This document shows, in pieces, positions 37,112-46,605 of a DNA stretch of 64,000 nucleotides; position 1 is the stretch's first letter, and each line of letters starts with the position of its first letter. Where the stretch lies: contig MKWN01000037.1 of the NCBI GenBank assembly GCA_001899775.1, forward strand, positions 46,684-110,683, written 5' to 3'. A model generated the notes under the pieces. It did no database searches, had not been told where the DNA came from, and saw only the letters and a program-made list of their open reading frames with translations. This DNA comes from Thiobacillus sp. 65-29. GTDB lineage: Bacteria; Pseudomonadota; Gammaproteobacteria; Burkholderiales; Thiobacillaceae. Made by a program: the position numbers and the translations under genes.

Positions 37112-37962
37112 GGATTGTGCATCAGCGCCGCTTCGAGCGTGTTCTCCAGCAGCGTCGCCACCGTCATCGGTCCGACGCCGCCGGGCACCGGAGTAATCCA
37201 GCCCGCACGCTGGATGGCGCCGTCGAAATCGACATCGCCGACCAGCTTGCCATCGTCGAGGCGGTTGATGCCAACGTCGATGACCATCGCCCCTTCGCGA
37301 ATCCAGTCGCCCGGAATCATGCGCGGGCGCCCCACGCCCACCACCAGAATCTCGGCCGAGCGCACGAAGCTTTCCAGATCGCGCGTGGCGCTGTGGCACA
37401 CCGTGATGGTGCAGCCGGCGAGCAACAGCTCCAGGCTCATCGGCCGGCCGACGATGTTCGAGGCGCCGACCATCACCGCGTTCTTGCCGCGCAACTCCTC
37501 GCCGGTGGCGCGCAGCAGCGTCATCACCCCGCGCGGGGTGGAGGGCCGCAGGGTGGGCATCTTCACCGCCAGGCGACCGATGTTGTAGGGATGAAAACCG
37601 TCGACGTCCTTGTCGGGGCGAATGCGCTCGATCACCGTCTCCGCGTCGATGTGCGCGGGCAGCGGCAGTTGCACCAGAATGCCGTCGATGACGGGATCTG
37701 CATTGAGCGCGTCGATCAGTGCGAGAAGTTCGTCCTGGGTGGTGATCGCCGGCAGGTCGTGCGACACGCTGGTGACGCCGGCGCGCTCGCACGCGCGCTT
37801 CTTGTTGCGCACGTACACCGCGGAGGCAGGATCGCTGCCGACCAGAATCACCGCCAGACCGGGACGGCGCTTGCCCTGCGCCTCGCGCTCCGCAACCTTG
37901 TCGTGAATCACCGCAAGGATGGTATCCGCCATCGCCTTGCCGTCGAGAATGCGTGCGCTCAT
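37108..37962 (-). CDS. folD: Bifunctional methylenetetrahydrofolate dehydrogenase/cyclohydrolase
   Basis: 284 aa, normal length. Interconverts one-carbon folates. Catalytic Tyr/Lys region [34 protein letters not shown]-binding [20 protein letters not shown] and the C-terminal [17 protein letters not shown]. Its stop codon is formed by the first unit of the GCCCCTA tandem array. Confidence 0.95.
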   Translation of the reverse strand: MSARILDGKAMADTILAVIHDKVAEREAQGKRRPGLAVILVGSDPASAVYVRNKKRACERAGVTSVSHDLPAITTQDELLALIDALNADPVIDGILVQLPLPAHIDAETVIERIRPDKDVDGFHPYNIGRLAVKMPTLRPSTPRGVMTLLRATGEELRGKNAVMVGASNIVGRPMSLELLLAGCTITVCHSATRDLESFVRSAEILVVGVGRPRMIPGDWIREGAMVIDVGINRLDDGKLVGDVDFDGAIQRAGWITPVPGGVGPMTVATLLENTLEAALMHNP

Positions 37963-38044
37963 CGGTGCCGTCCGGAAGCAAAAACGCGATTGTCCCGGAA
38001 GCCCTCCGCCGACTCAAGGGGACGCGCGGGGGAAAGGCAGAAAA

Positions 38045-38073
38045 TTGACCCCGACACGCCACCAAGGTATAGT
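38045..38073 (+). promoter_or_regulatory. Sigma-70 promoter of the tRNA-Pro/Arg/His cluster
   Basis: TTGACC (38045-38050), 17-bp spacer, TATAGT (38068-38073), 42 bp before tRNA-Pro. Confidence 0.85.
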
Positions 38074-38114
38074 CTCGCCTCTCCGAAACGAGGCCCGCGT
38101 TGGCCGTCGGATTT

Positions 38115-38191
<77 letters not shown>

Positions 38192-38237
38192 CCCCCTATC
38201 CGACAAGTAAGAGACAGCGCCCGAGCAAGGATAGACT

Positions 38238-38314
38238 CTGCCCGTAGCTCAACTGGATAGAGCACCAGCCTTCTAAGCTGGGGGTTACAGGTTCGATTCC
38301 TGTCGGGCAGGCCA
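38238..38314 (+). tRNA. tRNA-Arg (UCU)
   Basis: Acceptor CTGCCCG pairs with CGGGCAG; anticodon loop CCTTCTAAG carries TCT; discriminator G and encoded CCA at 38312-38314. Confidence 0.97.
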
Positions 38315-38348
38315 AGGTTTTCGCTGCCGGCCCGCCGGCAACGACAAT

Positions 38349-38425
38349 GGTGGATGTAGCTCAGTTGGTAGAGTCCAGGATTGTGATTCCTGTCGTCGTG
38401 GGTTCGAGTCCCATCATCCACCCCA
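38349..38425 (+). tRNA. tRNA-His (GUG)
   Basis: Acceptor GTGGATG pairs with CATCCAC, with the extra G at position -1 (38349) facing discriminator C; anticodon loop ATTGTGATT carries GTG; encoded CCA at 38423-38425. Confidence 0.97.
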
Positions 38426-38430
38426 TATAC

Positions 38431-38467
38431 AAGTCCCCGGTACCGCAAGGCCGGGGGCTTTTTCTTT
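38431..38467 (+). terminator. Terminator of the tRNA-Pro/Arg/His cluster
   Basis: AGTCCCCGG...CCGGGGGCT followed by TTTTTCTTT just after tRNA-His. Confidence 0.85.
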
Positions 38468-38537
38468 GTGACTGCGTGGGTGGAACCGCTCGACTATCAT
38501 GTGTCAATTGGTCCGCAATTTCCCGCAGCCTCCGCTC

Positions 38538-38855
38538 ATGCTGAAACGTCTGTCCCCCGTCGCGCTCGCTCTCGCGCTCGTGCTCACCGCCTGCGAGACA
38601 CCTGCCCCCGCGAAGAGCGAAGCGTCCCCACTGGCGCAGCGCGTGAACGAGCTCGAGCACCGCGTCGAACGGCTCGAAGCACGTCCCGCCGTGCAGCCGC
38701 CGTTGCGCAGCAAGGATGAAATCGAGGCGCACATCAAGTCGCTGGAAGCGGAGCGCGCGAAGCTGCTGGTCGACTATCTGCCACAGCATCCGGCGATCCG
38801 CGACATCGACCGCCGCCTGGACATCCTCAACACGCAATTGAAGATGCTCCCCTGA
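38538..38855 (+). CDS. Small lipoprotein with coiled coil
   Basis: 105 aa from ATG 38538. Lipoprotein signal MLKRLSPVALALALVLTACE with lipobox LTAC, so the mature N-terminal Cys is lipidated. The rest is heptad-rich (SPLAQRVNELEHRVERLEAR, then DEIEAHIKSLEAERAKLLVD) and ends DIDRRLDILNTQLKML. Probably a trimeric or dimeric envelope-anchored rod. No family name recognised. Confidence 0.75.
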   Translation: MLKRLSPVALALALVLTACETPAPAKSEASPLAQRVNELEHRVERLEARPAVQPPLRSKDEIEAHIKSLEAERAKLLVDYLPQHPAIRDIDRRLDILNTQLKMLP

Positions 38856-38981
38856 TCCACCCCCAACTGGGTTGGCCGTCCGGGTTGCGACCCGGTTGCT
38901 TATCCCGCCGCTTCGCGCCGCCTACGCTTGCATCGTGTTCTGACGCACGGTGCGCAGAGCGTGAAAACAAGGAGCGGAGCG

Positions 38982-39227
38982 ATGAAGACGATGATGGCGA
39001 TGATGACGGTGGCCCTGCTGGGTCTGGGCACGGCCCATGCGGACGGAATGGCGAATTCCGGCCCCGGCTTCGACCGGGTGGGCCGCGTGGCGGCGGAGAA
39101 GCCGCAAGCGCCGGGCGAACGGTCGGCCGCACCCGGCGAAAACCTTGAGGCGAGCGTGACGAGCTATCCCGCGCGCAAGCGCGAGATGGCGCGCCGCCTG
39201 GTGTGGCTGATGCTGAGCGCGCGCTGA
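38982..39227 (+). CDS. Small exported protein, 81 aa
   Basis: AAGGAG precedes ATG 38982. Signal peptide MKTMMAMMTVALLGLGTAHA; the mature part is short, with FDRVGRVAAEKPQ and a basic/aromatic end PARKREMARRLVWLML. Not recognised. The C-terminal basic helix could be amphipathic. Confidence 0.6.
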   Translation: MKTMMAMMTVALLGLGTAHADGMANSGPGFDRVGRVAAEKPQAPGERSAAPGENLEASVTSYPARKREMARRLVWLMLSAR

Positions 39228-39231
39228 ACGC

Positions 39232-39621
39232 TCAGGACCGCATGTCGCCGTCGACGTAGAACCAGCGCCCGTCGATGCGTTCGAAGCGGCTGCGTTCGTG
39301 CAGCCGGTACGCGCGCCCGTCGATGCGGTAGCGCGCGATGAATTCGACGGTGGCATGCGTCGCATCGAGCGGCACGTGCGCCTTGATCGTGAGGCCCAGC
39401 CATTGGGGGCGCGGCGGCGCGTCGAGGTCAAGCGCGGCAGGACGCGTGGCCGGATGCCATGTCGCGAGCAAATACGCCTCCAGCCCCATCACATAGGCGA
39501 CGTAGCGCGAACGCATCAATTTTTCGGCGTCGGGCGCCGCCTCGCCACGATGCCATCTGCCACAGCAGGCGTCGTAGGCGCGGCCCGAACCACACAGACA
39601 GGTCTCGGTGCGCGGTTTCAT
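39232..39621 (-). CDS. YchJ-like SEC-C motif protein (UPF0225)
   Basis: 129 aa. N-terminal SEC-C zinc motif CLCGSGRAYDACCGRWHRGE, then EKLMRSRYVAYVMGLEAYLL, ATWHPATRP and a beta-rich NTF2-like C-terminal half (ATVEFIARYRIDGRAYRLHE, RFERIDGRWFYVDGD). This is the YchJ family layout. The start overlaps the tesA stop (ATGA). Function of the family is unclear. Confidence 0.88.
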   Translation of the reverse strand: MKPRTETCLCGSGRAYDACCGRWHRGEAAPDAEKLMRSRYVAYVMGLEAYLLATWHPATRPAALDLDAPPRPQWLGLTIKAHVPLDATHATVEFIARYRIDGRAYRLHERSRFERIDGRWFYVDGDMRS

Positions 39622-40238
39622 CGGCCGGGGCAGCGCAGCTTCGGTTTCAGGTAGGGCCACACGGCGTCGAGCATGGCGCCCTGCGCCTGCGCATTGGGAT
39701 GGATGCCGTCGGCCTGCATCATGCCCGTATCGGTACCGACGCCGCACACGAAGCACGGCACATGCACCGCCTGTTCCGCGCGCGCCACCTCGCCGTAGAT
39801 TTTCGCCACCGCATCGGCGTAGGCCGGCCCGTAGTTCGGCAGCACCGGCGCTTCCAGCAGCAGCACCCACACCCCGCTGGCGCGCGCTTGACGCACCAGC
39901 GTGGTGAGGTTCTGCCGGATGACGGCGGGCGCGATCCCGCGCAGCGCGTCGTTGCCGCCCAGCGCGATCAGTACCCCTTGCGGGCGCTGCCGCTCCAGCG
40001 CCGGGCCCAACCGTTGCAGGCCATTCTGCGTAGTGTCGCCGGCGACGCTGGCATTGATCGCACGCCACGCCGGTGCCGTTTTTTTCAGACGGGCATCGAG
40101 CCGGTCGACCCAGCCCTGCCCGGGCGCGAGGCCATAGCCGGAACTCAGGCTGTCGCCGACGATCAACACGGAACACGTTGCCGCCAGCGCCCATCCGGGC
40201 CACAACAGCAGCAAAATCCACCACAGACGATAATTCAT
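39618..40238 (-). CDS. tesA: Arylesterase/lysophospholipase TesA-like (GDSL)
   Basis: 206 aa, periplasmic: signal peptide MNYRLWWILLLLWPGWALAA. SGNH blocks: VLIVGDSLSSGYGL (Ser), NASVAGDTT (Gly), LIALGGNDALRG (Asn) and ADGIHPNAQAQ (Asp-His). Hydrolyses acyl thioesters and esters. It is divergent from the YbbA/YbbP-like genes, the same neighbourhood as in E. coli. Confidence 0.92.
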   Translation of the reverse strand: MNYRLWWILLLLWPGWALAATCSVLIVGDSLSSGYGLAPGQGWVDRLDARLKKTAPAWRAINASVAGDTTQNGLQRLGPALERQRPQGVLIALGGNDALRGIAPAVIRQNLTTLVRQARASGVWVLLLEAPVLPNYGPAYADAVAKIYGEVARAEQAVHVPCFVCGVGTDTGMMQADGIHPNAQAQGAMLDAVWPYLKPKLRCPGR

Positions 40239-40264
40239 GTCACAACCTTAACCGAGCCCATGCA

Positions 40265-40975
40265 ATGACGCCACCCGACAGCCGCCGGTTCCCCGACGGC
40301 GCCGTTGTTTCCGCCCGTGGACTCGCGCAGCGCGTGACGACCGCCGACGGCGAACTCACCATACTCGCCGACATCGATCTCACGGTGGCACCGGGCGAGA
40401 CGCTGGCGATCACCGGCGCGTCGGGTTCGGGCAAGTCGACGCTGCTGGGCCTGCTCGCCGGGCTCGACCGGCCCAGCGCGGGGGAGGTCATGCTGCTCGG
40501 CGCGGCGCTCAGCGAGTTGGACGAGGACGCCCGCGCACGCCTGCGCGCCGGCCGCGTGGGCTTCGTGTTCCAGTCGTTCCAGCTCCTGCCCGCGCTCAGT
40601 GCACTGGAGAACATTCTCCTGCCGCTCGAACTCGCCGGGCACCGCGACGCCCGCGCGCGCGCCGCCGACTGGCTGGCGCGCGTCGGTCTGGCGGAGCGCG
40701 CGAGCCACACCCCGCGCCAGCTTTCCGGCGGCGAGCAGCAGCGCGTCGCGCTTGCACGCGCGTTTGCCACCGATCCGCAGATCGTGTTCGCCGATGAACC
40801 GACCGGCAACCTCGACGCCGACACCGGCGCACGCATCATCGATCTGCTGTTCGAACTGAACGCACGCGCGGGCACGACACTGGTGCTGGTCACTCACGAC
40901 GCGGCGCTCGCCACGCGCTGTGCGCGCCGCATGCATCTGGTCGCCGGACGCGTCGCCGCGCGCGCACCGGCATGA
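40265..40975 (+). CDS. ybbA: ABC transporter ATP-binding protein, YbbA/LolD-like
   Basis: 236 aa. Walker [22 protein letters not shown]-loop [18 protein letters not shown], signature [19 protein letters not shown], Walker [14 protein letters not shown]-loop [10 protein letters not shown]. Pairs with the FtsX-type permease whose start overlaps its stop. Probably a MacB-type exporter or mechanotransmitter handling lipid- or envelope-linked substrates. Confidence 0.92.
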   Translation: MTPPDSRRFPDGAVVSARGLAQRVTTADGELTILADIDLTVAPGETLAITGASGSGKSTLLGLLAGLDRPSAGEVMLLGAALSELDEDARARLRAGRVGFVFQSFQLLPALSALENILLPLELAGHRDARARAADWLARVGLAERASHTPRQLSGGEQQRVALARAFATDPQIVFADEPTGNLDADTGARIIDLLFELNARAGTTLVLVTHDAALATRCARRMHLVAGRVAARAPA

Positions 40976-43443
40976 AGCTGCTGCGCCTGGGTCTGTGGCT
41001 GCTGCGGCGCGAGCGCGCGAGCGGTGAGTGGCGCGTGCTGCTGCTGGCGCTCGTCATCGGCGTCGGCAGCGTGTCGACGACGGGGTTTCTGGGTGACCGC
41101 TTCAAGCGCGCGATGCGCGACGAAGGCGCGCGCTTCCTCGGCGCCGATCTGCTCGTCACCAGCCCGCGCCCGGTGGATTCCTGGCCGGCGCATCGGCTCA
41201 CGCACAGCGCGGCGCTCGAATTCGCCAGCATGGTGAGTCATGGCGACGCCTTTCAGCTCGCCACCGTGCGTGCGGTCGACGCCGCCTACCCGGTGGCCGG
41301 TACGGTGAAGATCGCGGCGCAGCCGTTCGCGCCGGGCATCCCTGGCCGTGCGTTGCCGCCACCGGGCGCAATCTACGCCGATCAGGAACTGCTGCCCTTG
41401 CTGGGGGCGCAGGTGGGCGACCGCGTGCAGCTTGGCGCCACCACCTTCCGCATCGCCGGCGTGGTCACGCAAGAGCCGGGGCAGCCCGGCGCAATGTTCG
41501 GCCTGGCGCCCCGCGTCTTTCTGCGCGCCGACGCGGTGGCGGCCACCCAGGTGCTGCAACCGGGCAGCCGCGTGACCTACCTCTACCAGTTCGGCGGCGC
41601 GCCGGACGCGCTCGCCGCCTTCTCCGAGGCAATGAAGCCGCGGCTGGACCGCACGCAGCGCCTGATCGGCGCGCACGAAGGCGTCGAAACGCTGCGCGGC
41701 GCGTTCGCCGATACCGACCGCTACATCCAGCTCGCCGCACTGGTGAGCCTGTTGCTGGCGGTCGTGGCCATCGCCATCACGGCGCATCACTACGCACTGC
41801 GCCATTACGATCAGGCGGCACTGTTGCGCTGCATGGGCGCCACCCGCCGCGACCTGCGCACGCTCTATCTCATCCAGTTCGGCAGCATCGGCCTCGCCGG
41901 CAGCCTCGCCGGGATTGCGCTGGGCGCGCTGTTGCAAACCGCGCTGGCGCACCTGCTGCTGCCGACAGCGGTGGCGCGGCTGCCCGCACTCGGACCCGCT
42001 CCGGTGGTTGCCGGCGTGGCGAGCGGTTTCGTCGCACTCGCCGGTGCCAGCATGCCGGCGCTGCTGCGCCTGCTGCATGTGCCACCGCTGCGCGTGCTGC
42101 GGCGCGACCTGCCGCCGCTGTCGGGCTCGGCGTGGGTGAGCGCCGGCGGAAGCCTCGTCCTGCTGCTGGGGCTCACCGCCTGGTACGCCGGCGAGTTGAA
42201 GCTGGTCGGTATTTTTGTCGGCGCGCTGGCGGGACTCGCGCTCCTGCTCGCGCTGCTCGCCCAGCTCGCCCTTGGTCTCGGCCGTGTGGTGCAGCGCATG
42301 AGCTACGGCCCGCTGCGCTTCGGTCTCGCGCAGCTCTTGCGCCATCGCTTCGACAGCACGCTACAGCTCGCCGCCTTCACCCTGGCGCTCTTCCTCGTCG
42401 CGCTGCTGGCGCTGGTAAGGAGCGACCTCGTCGACGGCTGGCGCCAGCAGGTGCCGGCCGATGCGCCCAACCATTTCCTCATCAACATCGCGCCGCATCA
42501 AGAGCAGGATGTCGCGGCGTTTCTCGCCCGCCACCACCTTGCCACCTCCGAGCTCTACCCCATGGTACGCGGCCGCCTGACGACGAAAAACGGCCAGCCC
42601 ATCGAAGCGACCCTGCCACCCGGGCAGGCCGATGCCTCGACGCTGCGCCGCGAGCTCAATCTTTCCCACACCGTCACCCTTCCCGCCAACAATCGCATCA
42701 TCTCCGGACGTTGGTTCGGCAACCGCCATGGCGCGGAGATCTCCGTCGAGGCGGGGATGGCGGAGCGGCTCGGCCTCGCGCTCGACGACGAACTCGGTTT
42801 CGCGATCGGCGACCAGACGATCAGCGCCACGATCACCAGCCTGCGCAGCGTACGCTGGGATTCGATGCAACCCAACTTCTTCGTGATCTTTGCCGCCGGG
42901 CCTCTCGACGCTCTGCCGGCCAGTTATCTTGCCGGCGTGCGCATCCCGGACGATGCCGGCAGCGTACTGCCGGAGTTCGTGCGCAGCTTCCCCGGCGTGA
43001 CCGTGCTCGCGCTCGACAAGCTGATCACGCAGATCACCGGCATATTCAATCAGATCATCGCGGCTGTGCAGCTGCTGCTGGGTTTTCTCCTCGCCGCCGG
43101 CATGGCGGTCGTCGTCGCCACCCTGCTCGCCGGCCTCGACGCGCGCCGCCAGGAAGCGGTGCTGCTGCGCACGCTCGGTGCGCAGCGCGCCTACCTCGCA
43201 CGTGCCCTGCTGAGCGAATTCGTCACGCTGGGGCTGCTGGCGGGACTGCTCGCTTGTGTATCGGCCGAAGTCGCCATGGCGCTGATCGCGGCACGCCTGT
43301 TCGATCTGCCGATGACGCTGCACCCCTGGCTGTGGTTTGCCCTGCCCGCGGCCGGGGCGGCACTGGTCGGCGCCAGCGGCTGGCTGACCACGCGCCACAT
43401 CGTGCGCGTGCCGCCGATGCAGTCGATCCGCGCACTCGGCTGA
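40972..43443 (+). CDS. ybbP: FtsX-like ABC permease, YbbP-like
   Basis: 823 aa. TM helix near residue ~20-35, a long periplasmic domain with VRAVDAAYPVAGTVKIAAQP, then three helices at ~250-370, a middle FtsX core, a second periplasmic domain (~500-690) and a final helix set (ITGIFNQIIAAVQLLLGFLL onward) ending with FtsX helices. The ten-helix, double-FtsX layout matches YbbP. ATGA overlap with the ATPase gene. Confidence 0.9.
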   Translation: MKLLRLGLWLLRRERASGEWRVLLLALVIGVGSVSTTGFLGDRFKRAMRDEGARFLGADLLVTSPRPVDSWPAHRLTHSAALEFASMVSHGDAFQLATVRAVDAAYPVAGTVKIAAQPFAPGIPGRALPPPGAIYADQELLPLLGAQVGDRVQLGATTFRIAGVVTQEPGQPGAMFGLAPRVFLRADAVAATQVLQPGSRVTYLYQFGGAPDALAAFSEAMKPRLDRTQRLIGAHEGVETLRGAFADTDRYIQLAALVSLLLAVVAIAITAHHYALRHYDQAALLRCMGATRRDLRTLYLIQFGSIGLAGSLAGIALGALLQTALAHLLLPTAVARLPALGPAPVVAGVASGFVALAGASMPALLRLLHVPPLRVLRRDLPPLSGSAWVSAGGSLVLLLGLTAWYAGELKLVGIFVGALAGLALLLALLAQLALGLGRVVQRMSYGPLRFGLAQLLRHRFDSTLQLAAFTLALFLVALLALVRSDLVDGWRQQVPADAPNHFLINIAPHQEQDVAAFLARHHLATSELYPMVRGRLTTKNGQPIEATLPPGQADASTLRRELNLSHTVTLPANNRIISGRWFGNRHGAEISVEAGMAERLGLALDDELGFAIGDQTISATITSLRSVRWDSMQPNFFVIFAAGPLDALPASYLAGVRIPDDAGSVLPEFVRSFPGVTVLALDKLITQITGIFNQIIAAVQLLLGFLLAAGMAVVVATLLAGLDARRQEAVLLRTLGAQRAYLARALLSEFVTLGLLAGLLACVSAEVAMALIAARLFDLPMTLHPWLWFALPAAGAALVGASGWLTTRHIVRVPPMQSIRALG

Positions 43444-43671
43444 GCAGCGGGTGGGCACGCGCGCGACCACGTTCCAACCGTGGTCATGATTGCGCACGCT
43501 GTCTCGCCCAGGCGCGCAAACTTTTTTCGCTTTGCCCACTCCAATCGTCTCGATTGATCCGACATCGTCCGTTTGGCCTCGCCAGGATCAATGACCCATC
43601 CATGCCGGCTCCGGCATGAGTGACTTTGTCGGCACGCATGCCGGCGCCTGCGCAGAGGAGAATCTCGCACC

Positions 43672-45108
43672 ATGAAAGCCATCTTTCTCAGACGCGGCCT
43701 GCCCGCGCTTTCGATCGTCGCCGTGGCCATCGGCGCCTATGCCTGGTTGAACCACGCGCACGCACTGCGTGCGGATCGCGCACCCACGCCGCCTCCCGTC
43801 GTTCAGGCCGTGTCCGGCCTGCCCGACTTCAGCGCCATCGTGCAGGCAAACGGCCCCAGCGTCGTCAACATCACCGTCGCCTCGGGTGAGCGCGCGATGG
43901 ACGCCCGCATGTCCGATCCCGGGCCGGACAGCCCGTTTTCCGATTTCTTCCGCCGCTTCGGCGTGCCGGCACCCAGCCCCGACAATCCGCGCATGGCCGA
44001 AGGTTCCGGCTTCATCGTCAGCGCGGACGGCGTGATCCTCACCAATGCCCACGTCGTGGACGACGCCCGCGAGGTGACGGTGAAACTCACCGATCGCCGC
44101 GAATTCAAGGCCAAGGTGGTCGGCCTCGACGCCGCGGCCGATGTCGCGGTGCTGAAAATCGACGCGAAGGGCCTGCCGACCGTGCGCCTGGGCGATCCCG
44201 CCAAGTTGCGGGTGGGCGAATGGGTACTCGCCATCGGCTCGCCCTTCGGATTCGACAACAGCGTGACCGCGGGGATCGTCTCGGCCAAGGCACGTGCGCT
44301 GCCGGACGCGAACTACGTGCCTTTCATCCAGACCGACGTCGCGGTGAATCCCGGCAATTCGGGCGGGCCGCTGTTCAACCTGCGCGGCGAGGTGGTCGGC
44401 ATCAACTCCCAGATCTACAGCCGGTCCGGTGGCTACCAGGGTGTGTCCTTCGCGATCCCCATCGATATCGCCATGCAGGTGGAAAAGCAACTCGTCGAGC
44501 ACGGCAAGGTCGTACGCGGATACATCGGCGCCGCGATCCAGGACATGAACCAGGAACTGGCCGGCTCGTTCGGACTTCCATCGCCCGACGGCGCGCTGGT
44601 GGCCTCCGTCGAGCCCGACGGCAGCGCCGCACGGGCCGGCCTGCGGGCGGGCGATATCGTGCTGGCCGTCGACGGCCGCCATATTGGTGCATCGAAGGAT
44701 CTGCCCCCGCTCATCGCCAGTCTGCTACCCGGCAGCGAGGCGACGCTCGACATCTGGCGTGATCACCGGAATCAAAAGTTGCGGCTGAAAATCGGAGAGC
44801 TGCGAAGCCGTGCACAGACGGCCGCGGCCGAAGTCGGCGATTCCGGCGAATTCGGGCTCGCCCTGCGGCCGCTCAGCCCGGAGGATCGCGACCAATTGCA
44901 CGCCGAGGCTGGCCTGCGGGTCGCGGAAGCGCGCGGTGCGGCCGCGCGCGCCGGGATCCGTGCCGGCGACGTGATCCTCGCTGCCAATGGCACGCCGCTG
45001 CGCTCCGCGGAGCAGTTGAGCGCGCTTGCCAAACATGCAGGATCCTACGTCGCCCTCCTGATCCAGCGCGGGAACCAGCGTCTCTTCGTGCCGGTTCGTA
45101 CTGGCTGA
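43672..45108 (+). CDS. Periplasmic serine protease, DegP/DegQ family
   Basis: 478 aa. An N-terminal signal/anchor (GLPALSIVAVAIGAYAWLNH) exports the enzyme. Trypsin-like domain with His in GVILTNAHVVDDA, Asp in DAAADVAVLKID, Ser in VNPGNSGGPLFNL; two PDZ domains follow (GYIGAAIQDMNQELAGSFGL and RPLSPEDRDQLHAEAGLRVA). Degrades or holds misfolded envelope proteins. A 228-bp gap upstream should contain its promoter. Confidence 0.95.
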   Translation: MKAIFLRRGLPALSIVAVAIGAYAWLNHAHALRADRAPTPPPVVQAVSGLPDFSAIVQANGPSVVNITVASGERAMDARMSDPGPDSPFSDFFRRFGVPAPSPDNPRMAEGSGFIVSADGVILTNAHVVDDAREVTVKLTDRREFKAKVVGLDAAADVAVLKIDAKGLPTVRLGDPAKLRVGEWVLAIGSPFGFDNSVTAGIVSAKARALPDANYVPFIQTDVAVNPGNSGGPLFNLRGEVVGINSQIYSRSGGYQGVSFAIPIDIAMQVEKQLVEHGKVVRGYIGAAIQDMNQELAGSFGLPSPDGALVASVEPDGSAARAGLRAGDIVLAVDGRHIGASKDLPPLIASLLPGSEATLDIWRDHRNQKLRLKIGELRSRAQTAAAEVGDSGEFGLALRPLSPEDRDQLHAEAGLRVAEARGAAARAGIRAGDVILAANGTPLRSAEQLSALAKHAGSYVALLIQRGNQRLFVPVRTG

Positions 45109-45112
45109 CGCG

Positions 45113-45433
45113 ATGCGGAAAAATCATCCGCCGAGGCCGGAAGCAAGCGCACTCAGCACCCATATCCTGCCCACCGCCGCCAATCTGGTGGGTGCATGCG
45201 TGTGTGCGGTGCCCCTGGTCCAGTTGCTGCCTCGCCACGGGTGGGCGCAATGGCTCGACGAAACGTTGGTGCTCGCCGCGCTCGTCTTTATCGTGAGCGC
45301 AGGCATTTCCTATTTCAGCCTGCGTTTCAGTGGCGACCGCGCGCGGGTCGAACGGCTCGCCGAGCGCATCTTCCTGCTCGGGCTTCTCGTCGTGTTTCTC
45401 GCACTGGTCGGTCTTGCCGTGTTTTTTGCGTAG
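45113..45433 (+). CDS. Small membrane protein next to the DegQ-like gene
   Basis: 106 aa with three hydrophobic segments: ILPTAANLVGACVCAVPLVQ, LDETLVLAALVFIVSAGISY, and FLLGLLVVFLALVGLAVFFA at the C-terminus, separated by a basic loop. Starts four bases after the protease stop, so co-transcribed. No family recognised; may be a membrane partner. Confidence 0.7.
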   Translation: MRKNHPPRPEASALSTHILPTAANLVGACVCAVPLVQLLPRHGWAQWLDETLVLAALVFIVSAGISYFSLRFSGDRARVERLAERIFLLGLLVVFLALVGLAVFFA

Positions 45434-45452
45434 CAGCCAGGGGCAGGACGCG

Positions 45453-46289
45453 TCAGTTTGTCTGCCGCGGCACGACCCGGGCCTGGGCAGCCATCAGCGT
45501 CACCAGATTCTCGGTAGCCGCAAGCATCCGCTCGCTCAATTCGGCGACGCGGGGTGCGTCCTTGCGCATGTTCTCCGGCTCCCGGTTTGCAAACAGGACT
45601 TGCCGATAGGGCTCCCATTCGCGGCGGACGCGCGCCACGCCCGCCCGGACCTCGGCTGAGACGAGGGGAGAATTCTCGACCGCATTCAATACCGCGGAAA
45701 AATGCGCACTGCTCAGGTGCAGCTCCATGTCGGCGGCGGCATCGTAGAGATTCCAGGTACGATAGAAATAGAACTTGGCCATGCGCTGTGACAGCATGCG
45801 CTGACGCCCCGCGATACCCACCAGATGATCGAGGGGCACGAGGCTTGCCGTTTCGTAGGCCACCGTCGCACTGTGTGCCGCTTTCTGCAGTTCCTCGTTG
45901 GCGTCGTAGAGCGCCGCGGCCGTCGTACGGTCCGGCACGCCTGTCAGCATGGGTTTGCATTTCAACCAGGCATCCTCCAGCGCGCTGAGCGCATTCCTGA
46001 CTGCGGGCGTCGGTTGATAGGTTTTCAGCGTGGAAAGCTGCACATCGAACTGGGTGATCGACTCCTGCAACAGCTTGCGCGGGTCACCGTCGGCGATTCC
46101 CTGTCCCAGCATCAGATAGGCCTTCACACTGCGCTGTGACAGCATGCGCTGACGTCCCGCGAGATTCACCGCCGTGGCGTTATCCATCGCAGCGGCCTTC
46201 GCCACCGGCACCTCGGCGCGCAGCGTCGCCGGCGCGTGCATCAGCGCCAGGATGGTGAGTGCACCGGCATAAAATCGCTTCCTGTCCAC
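45453..46289 (-). CDS. Exported protein with two PilJ/type IV pili methyl-accepting sensor repeats
   Basis: 278 aa from GTG 46289 with GGGAG upstream. Signal peptide RKRFYAGALTILALMHAPAT to about LRAEV. Two PilJ-type N-terminal sensor units, each marked by the same core: AVNLAGRQRMLSQRSVKAYL and LVGIAGRQRMLSQRMAKFYF. No membrane anchor or signalling domain follows, unlike PilJ, NarX or nitrate-sensing kinases that carry this module, so it is a free periplasmic ligand-binding-type protein. Confidence 0.85.
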   Translation of the reverse strand: MDRKRFYAGALTILALMHAPATLRAEVPVAKAAAMDNATAVNLAGRQRMLSQRSVKAYLMLGQGIADGDPRKLLQESITQFDVQLSTLKTYQPTPAVRNALSALEDAWLKCKPMLTGVPDRTTAAALYDANEELQKAAHSATVAYETASLVPLDHLVGIAGRQRMLSQRMAKFYFYRTWNLYDAAADMELHLSSAHFSAVLNAVENSPLVSAEVRAGVARVRREWEPYRQVLFANREPENMRKDAPRVAELSERMLAATENLVTLMAAQARVVPRQTN

Positions 46290-46605
46290 GAGATGTCTCC
46301 CACTCGAGCGCTCACACAGGCTGATTGCGCAACCCGCCGCAACGATCGGCGATCCTGCCAGGGCCCGTTCATACGGTAATGGCGGATCTAGAATCAGTAT
46401 AACTGAAGCGACGGACACACTCCGCACTCACTCACAGCGCCCTTCCCGTGCCGACAATGCGGAAGCACATGGCGCACGTGAACCCGGCATCCCGGCAGGG
46501 TGCATCAATCCATCCGATTCCGGGCTGCCACAAGCGCGATCCGTGCACACCTGCGATGCGTCACTGCGCTAGAATTCGCATTCCATCCAGGAAATCGGAA
46601 CGGCC
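46290..46605. other. Intergenic region, 316 bp, between divergent genes
   Basis: Contains the upstream regions of the PilJ-like (-) and PsiF (+) genes. A TATACT hexamer on the minus strand near 46398-46403 is a possible -10 box, but no clear -35 was found. No gene, hairpin or repeat was seen. Confidence 0.4.
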
